From the NCBI RefSeq assembly GCF_017916255.1, contig NZ_CP072827.1, positions 806,001 to 870,000 on the forward strand: a stretch of 64,000 nt of DNA, read 5' to 3'. A program made the translations under genes and the position numbers. Shown here in pieces: positions 40,881 through 64,000 of this stretch; positions within the stretch are counted from its first letter, which is position 1, and every line of letters begins with the position of its first letter. The stretch comes from Streptomyces mobaraensis NBRC 13819 = DSM 40847. GTDB taxonomy: Bacteria; Actinomycetota; Actinomycetes; Streptomycetales; Streptomycetaceae. Under the pieces are notes generated by a model, which worked only from the letters and a program-made list of their open reading frames with translations, made no database searches and was not told where the DNA came from.

Positions 40881-42722
40881 TCAGGTGAGCTTGACGACCG
40901 GGCGGCGGACGTCCAGCCAGACGGCCAGGTCGAGGACGCGCTCGAAGGCGTCGCGCGCGTCGCGGCGGACCGCCTCGGGCGCGCCGTGGGCGGCCTCCCG
41001 GAGGGCGGCGCCGTCGAAGAAGCCGACGGCCTGGTGGTCGGCGGCCAGCAGCTCGGAGACCTGCGCCTGGAGGGCGGAGACGTACCGCAGTTCCTGCGTC
41101 CGGGGGTACAGCGCCTTGACGCGTTCGACGACGGAGCGCGGCAGGACGTCGGCGGTGGCGGCCCGGAGCAGGCTCTTCTCGCGCCCGTCGTGGGTCTTCA
41201 TGGCCCACGGCGTGTTGTAGACGTATTCGACGATCCGGTGGTCGCAGAAGGGGACGCGGACCTCCAGGCCGACGGCCATGCTCATGCGGTCCTTGCGGTC
41301 CAGCAGCATGGGCAGCAGGCTCGTCAGGTGCACGTGGCAGAACTCGCGCATGCGGCGCTCGTGCGCGCCCTCCCCCGGCACCTCGGGGACGGCGGCCACG
41401 GAGTCGGCGTACCGCTGGGCCCAGTAGCCGGGCACGTCCAGGGTGCGCAGCAGCAGCTCGGGGTCGATGAGCTTGGTGGGGTGGCCGGAGGGGTCGAGGG
41501 AGGAGGCCGTGACCCAGGGGAACATGGGTTGCTCCTGGACGGCCGGGATGTGGAACCACGGGTAGCCGCCGAAGACCTCGTCGGCGGACTCGCCGGAGAG
41601 GGCGACGGTGGAGTGCTCGCGGATCGCCTTGAACAGCAGGTAGAGGGAGTTGTCGGCCTCGCCGAAGCCGAACGGCAGGTCGCGCGCGGTGACGACGGCC
41701 CGGCGTACGGCGGGGTCGGCGAGCTGCTGGTGGTCGAGGCGGATGTCCTGGTGGACGGTGCCGACGTGGCGGACGACGTCCCGGGCGAAGGGGGCGTCCT
41801 GGGTGTCGTGGAGGTCGTCGGCGACGAAGCCCTCGCTCTGCACGAAGTCCACGGTGAAGGTGCGGGCCTGCTTGCCCTGGCCGGCGAGGTGGCGGCCGGC
41901 CAGGGCGGTGAGCGCGCTGGAGTCGAGGCCACCGGAGAGCAGGACGCACTGCGGGACGTCGGCGACGAGCTGGCGGGCGACGGTGTCGTCCAGCAGTTCG
42001 CGGATCCGGCGGACGGTGGTCTCCGTGTCGTCCGCGTGCTCCTTCGCCTCCAGCGTCCAGTAGACGTGCTCCCGGACGCCGCCGCGGTCGACGGTGACGA
42101 CGGTGCCGGGGCGCACCTCGCGCAGGTTCGACCAGACCGACCGGCCCGGGGTCTTGACGAAGCCGAAGAGCTCGCGGAAGCCGTCGGTGTCGACGACCGG
42201 TTCGACGAGCGGGTGGGCCAGCACGGTCTTGGCCTCGGAGCCGAAGACCACGCCGTCCTTGGTGAGGTGGTAGTGGAGGGGCTTGATGCCGAGCCGGTCG
42301 CGGAGCAGCACGAGCCGTTCGCTGCGGCTGTCCCAAATGCCCAGCGCGTACATGCCGTTGAGCCGGTCGGCGACGCCGGGGCCCCACTCCAGGTAGCCGC
42401 GGAGGACCACCTCGGTGTCGCTCGCGGTGCGGAACTCGTGGCCGCGCCGCCGGAGTTCGGCGCGGAGCTCGGTGTAGTTGTACGCCTCGCCGCTGTAGGT
42501 GAGGACGACCGGGCCGTCGTCCGTCTCGGCGACCATGGGCTGGACGCCGCCCTCCAGGTCGATGACGGACAGCCGGCGGTGGCCGAGCGCGGCGTGCCGC
42601 GACAGCCAGCTGCCCTCGGCGTCCGGGCCGCGGCAGACCATCGTGTCGTTCATGGCCCGCAGCACGGGCCCTTCGCCCTCCAGGTCGCGCTGGAAGGAGA
42701 TCCAGCCTGCGATACCGCACAT
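40881..42722 (-). CDS. pieD: Asparagine-synthetase-type amidotransferase
   Basis: A 613-residue glutamine-dependent amidotransferase of the AsnB family. The N-terminal glutaminase starts with Met-Cys (MCGIAGWISFQRDLEG), so Cys2 becomes the nucleophile after Met removal; it also shows LGHRRLSVIDLEGG and YNYTELR. The ATP-pyrophosphatase domain carries CVLLSGGLDSSALTAL (about 258-273) and later SGESADEVFGGYPWF. In this context it would not make asparagine but adenylate the released polyketide beta,delta-diketo acid and add ammonia, giving the nitrogen of the pyridine ring. ATG 42722 is fixed by the catalytic Cys. The operon gap to the next gene is 38 bases. Confidence 0.92.
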   Translation of the reverse strand: MCGIAGWISFQRDLEGEGPVLRAMNDTMVCRGPDAEGSWLSRHAALGHRRLSVIDLEGGVQPMVAETDDGPVVLTYSGEAYNYTELRAELRRRGHEFRTASDTEVVLRGYLEWGPGVADRLNGMYALGIWDSRSERLVLLRDRLGIKPLHYHLTKDGVVFGSEAKTVLAHPLVEPVVDTDGFRELFGFVKTPGRSVWSNLREVRPGTVVTVDRGGVREHVYWTLEAKEHADDTETTVRRIRELLDDTVARQLVADVPQCVLLSGGLDSSALTALAGRHLAGQGKQARTFTVDFVQSEGFVADDLHDTQDAPFARDVVRHVGTVHQDIRLDHQQLADPAVRRAVVTARDLPFGFGEADNSLYLLFKAIREHSTVALSGESADEVFGGYPWFHIPAVQEQPMFPWVTASSLDPSGHPTKLIDPELLLRTLDVPGYWAQRYADSVAAVPEVPGEGAHERRMREFCHVHLTSLLPMLLDRKDRMSMAVGLEVRVPFCDHRIVEYVYNTPWAMKTHDGREKSLLRAATADVLPRSVVERVKALYPRTQELRYVSALQAQVSELLAADHQAVGFFDGAALREAAHGAPEAVRRDARDAFERVLDLAVWLDVRRPVVKLT

Positions 42723-42820
42723 GGTTGCCCAGCCCTCGTTTCCGGTCGTTCGGTGTCTTCGGTGTTCGGTCGTCGTGCGATGGGCGCCGGAGCCCCCCTG
42801 GCGGGCTCCGGCGGTCCCGG

Positions 42821-43324
42821 TCAGCGTCGGGTGGTCATGTACGCGCGCAGTCCGTCGATGTGCGAGCGGCCCGTCGGCGCGAACAGGAACCGGTCGAGCC
42901 CGTGCCGGACGAGCGGGAGGTCCCAGGGGGCGCGCAGTTCGGCGGCCCACAGCCAGCGCAGCCGGGAGCCGTGCGGGGTGGGTTCGACCACGTAGTCCTC
43001 GACCAGCCGCCGGAAGATCGGGCGGGAGGCCGCGGTCCCGGTGAAGGTCTTGCGTTTGCCGTCGTCCCAGCGGTAGAAGCGCTCCTTCAGGACGAAGTTC
43101 CCGCTCATGTGGATCTCGCGGGTGGTGCCGACGCCGAAGGGCCGTTCGGAGGTCCAGGTCAGCTTCTCCATGCCCCGGGTCCAGCTCGACGCCTCGTCGC
43201 CGGTCAGCACCGCCCAGGTCTCCTCGGGCGGGAAGGGCAGGTCGACGGTGCGGGTGTGGCGCATGGGCGCCGAGGCGAGAAAGGAGTCCCCCGCCTCCAG
43301 GATGGGGTACCAGCGGTGTGCCAT
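42821..43324 (-). CDS. pieC: SRPBCC/START-domain polyketide cyclase
   Basis: A 167-residue protein of the SRPBCC helix-grip fold: RTVDLPFPPEETWAVLTGDE (first strand and helix), WTRGMEKLTWTSERPFGVGTTREIHMSG, NFVLKERFYRWDDGKRKTF, and a long C-terminal helix from DLPLVRHGLDRFLF. Proteins of this fold include aromatase/cyclases that bind poly-keto chains in a deep cavity. Placed between the amidotransferase and the first methyltransferase, it fits the step that closes the amidated diketo chain to the pyridone ring. Start ATG 43324 follows GGGGGAGA; only 17 bases separate it from the methyltransferase gene. Ring closure is inferred from context and from the known pie pathway. Confidence 0.85.
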   Translation of the reverse strand: MAHRWYPILEAGDSFLASAPMRHTRTVDLPFPPEETWAVLTGDEASSWTRGMEKLTWTSERPFGVGTTREIHMSGNFVLKERFYRWDDGKRKTFTGTAASRPIFRRLVEDYVVEPTPHGSRLRWLWAAELRAPWDLPLVRHGLDRFLFAPTGRSHIDGLRAYMTTRR

Positions 43325-43341
43325 GACGGTCTCCCCCGCGC

Positions 43342-44031
43342 TCAGCCGGCCGTGCGGGCGCGCCAGAGGCCGACGCTGCCGCGCACGACGAGGTCGTGGT
43401 CGGTGAAGTGCTGGGTGAGCTGGTCCCGCAGATCCTCCAGGCTGTCCTCCTGGTTGTGGAAGACCCCCTTGGCGTTCAGCTTGTCCATCAGCGAGCGGCC
43501 GGCACGGGTGACCGGGACGCCCTGGGAGAGGACCGTGCTGCCGAAGACGTACCCGCCGGGCTTCACGGCCCGCGCCGCGTGGCGGAGGGCCACGCCCTTC
43601 TCGCGCAGGCTGCCGGGGATGCAGTGCAGCAGGAAGCTGAGGGCGACCGAGTCGTACGAGGCGTCGGGCACGGGCAGCGGTTCGAGGGCGTTGCCCTGGA
43701 CCTGGGTGACGCGGTAGCGCTTCAGGCGGCGGGCGGTGAATGCGAGGGCGGTGGCGTTGAGGTCGACGAGGGTGATGTCCGGGTCGGCGGTGGGGAACGG
43801 GCAGTGGTCGAGCAGGTAGCCCGTGCCGACCCCGACCTCCAGGTGCTTCGCACCGGCGCAGGTGGCGTACATCCGGTGGAAGTTGCGCGGCGAGCAGCGC
43901 CAGAACAGGGGCGCGCTGCCGCGGAAGACGACCAGGTCGTAGAAGGTGAGCGCGCGGCGGTGGTAGGCGGACTGGCCGTCGAGGACGTCCTGGTCCACGG
44001 GTTCCGGCCGGCGGACCTGATCGATGCTCAT
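43342..44031 (-). CDS. pieB1: Class I SAM methyltransferase
   Basis: A 229-residue methyltransferase. SAM motif I is KHLEVGVGTGYLLDHCPF (about 57-74), the ribose acid is in ITLVDLNATALAFTARRL, and motif II/III are YDSVALSFLLHCIPG and VKPGGYVFGSTVLSQG. It differs from the UbiG-like enzyme in the operon and resembles small-molecule O-methyltransferases. It would methylate one of the two ring oxygens of the piericidin pyridinol, most simply the amide-derived oxygen. ATG 44031. It lies 93 bases after the last PKS gene and 17 bases before the cyclase gene in the same transcript. Which oxygen it modifies cannot be read from sequence. Confidence 0.85.
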   Translation of the reverse strand: MSIDQVRRPEPVDQDVLDGQSAYHRRALTFYDLVVFRGSAPLFWRCSPRNFHRMYATCAGAKHLEVGVGTGYLLDHCPFPTADPDITLVDLNATALAFTARRLKRYRVTQVQGNALEPLPVPDASYDSVALSFLLHCIPGSLREKGVALRHAARAVKPGGYVFGSTVLSQGVPVTRAGRSLMDKLNAKGVFHNQEDSLEDLRDQLTQHFTDHDLVVRGSVGLWRARTAG

Positions 44032-44124
44032 GGGTGCGGTGTCCTTCGCTGTTGTCCGGGTTTTTGCGGATGGATGGTTCGGTGGTGGTGGGGTGCGTGG
44101 GGCCGGTGGGCGGCGGGCGGTGGC

Positions 44125-51771
<7,647 letters not shown>

Positions 51772-51816
51772 GGACGCAACACCCTTCACAGTTTCGACGG
51801 CACGGTTCCCGAGCGG

Positions 51817-57519
<5,703 letters not shown>

Positions 57520-57542
57520 CGTGGTTCTCCGCCGTCCGGGCG

Positions 57543-64000
<6,458 letters not shown>

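Noticed and set aside
40881..42722. Glutarimide-type polyketide cluster because of the AsnB-like gene
   Set aside because: Glutarimide PKSs are trans-AT systems with a discrete ACP next to the amidotransferase. Here every module has its own AT and the accessory genes fit pyridinol formation.

Overview
The window reads as a chromosomal stretch of a Streptomyces or very close relative. GC content is very high with strong third-position GC bias, start codons are mixed ATG/GTG/TTG, and many families are Streptomyces-typical: a NsdA-like TPR regulator, DUF397, DUF5302, a CGNR zinc-finger regulator, a SpoIIE phosphatase, HATPase anti-sigma-type and HisKA_3 kinase genes, and rare TTA (bldA) codons in two regulatory-type genes. 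I saw no tRNA, rRNA, CRISPR array, intact insertion sequence or plasmid origin.

Left part (1-38 kb). A stand-alone acyl carrier protein and FabF-like ketosynthase open the window as the tail of an operon that starts outside it. Then follow mostly one- and two-gene units: DUF5302, a HEAT-repeat protein, a PAS/SpoIIE phosphatase, a NsdA-like regulator divergent from a phosphotransferase-fold protein, a secreted muramoyl-alanine amidase, a leucine-rich-repeat protein, and DUF397. A phenylacetate-CoA ligase sits beside a penicillin-acylase-family protein. Three divergent regulator/target pairs have visible candidate control sites: CGNR/MFS, HxlR/imine reductase, and TetR/quinone oxidoreductase. 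Further on are a SNase-fold protein, a SnoaL-like protein, a kinase-TPR fusion, an ArsR-like regulator, a small secreted protein and a HATPase. Next come an alpha/beta hydrolase, a PAP2 phosphatase, a histidine kinase and its probable NarL-type regulator separated by an opposing membrane gene, and a beta-lactamase-fold esterase. Decayed genes occur at 24.8-25.1 kb (secreted protein) and 30.1-30.5 kb (DciA/DUF721).

Right part (38.2-64 kb, all minus strand). This is the 3' end of a modular type I polyketide operon that continues off the right edge and ends at a strong hairpin at 38218-38247. Transcription order is: PKS (KS-AT-DH-ER-KR-ACP, 5' end missing), PKS (KS-AT-DH-KR-ACP), PKS (KS-AT-ACP-KS-AT-ACP-TE), methyltransferase, SRPBCC cyclase, asparagine-synthetase-type amidotransferase, UbiG-like methyltransferase, FAD monooxygenase. 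AT motifs (YASH, HAFH, YASH, GFH variant) and reductive domains predict a chain ending in a methylated beta,delta-diketo acid. Amidation, ring closure, hydroxylation and two O-methylations of that acid give the pyridinol of piericidin, a mitochondrial complex I inhibitor. Gene content, gene order and module logic agree with the published pie cluster (pieA-E), so I assign those names, with the numbering of the PKS genes less certain.

Points that stand out are: a penultimate ACP with Val in place of the conserved Asp before its phosphopantetheine Ser; a tandem triplication in the structural KR part of the middle PKS; a long Ala/Pro/Gly-rich insertion in a KS-AT linker; two TTA-containing genes flanking the NsdA-like gene; helix-phased 11-bp repeats and leaderless-type starts at the two-component pair; and several well-formed operators between divergent genes.
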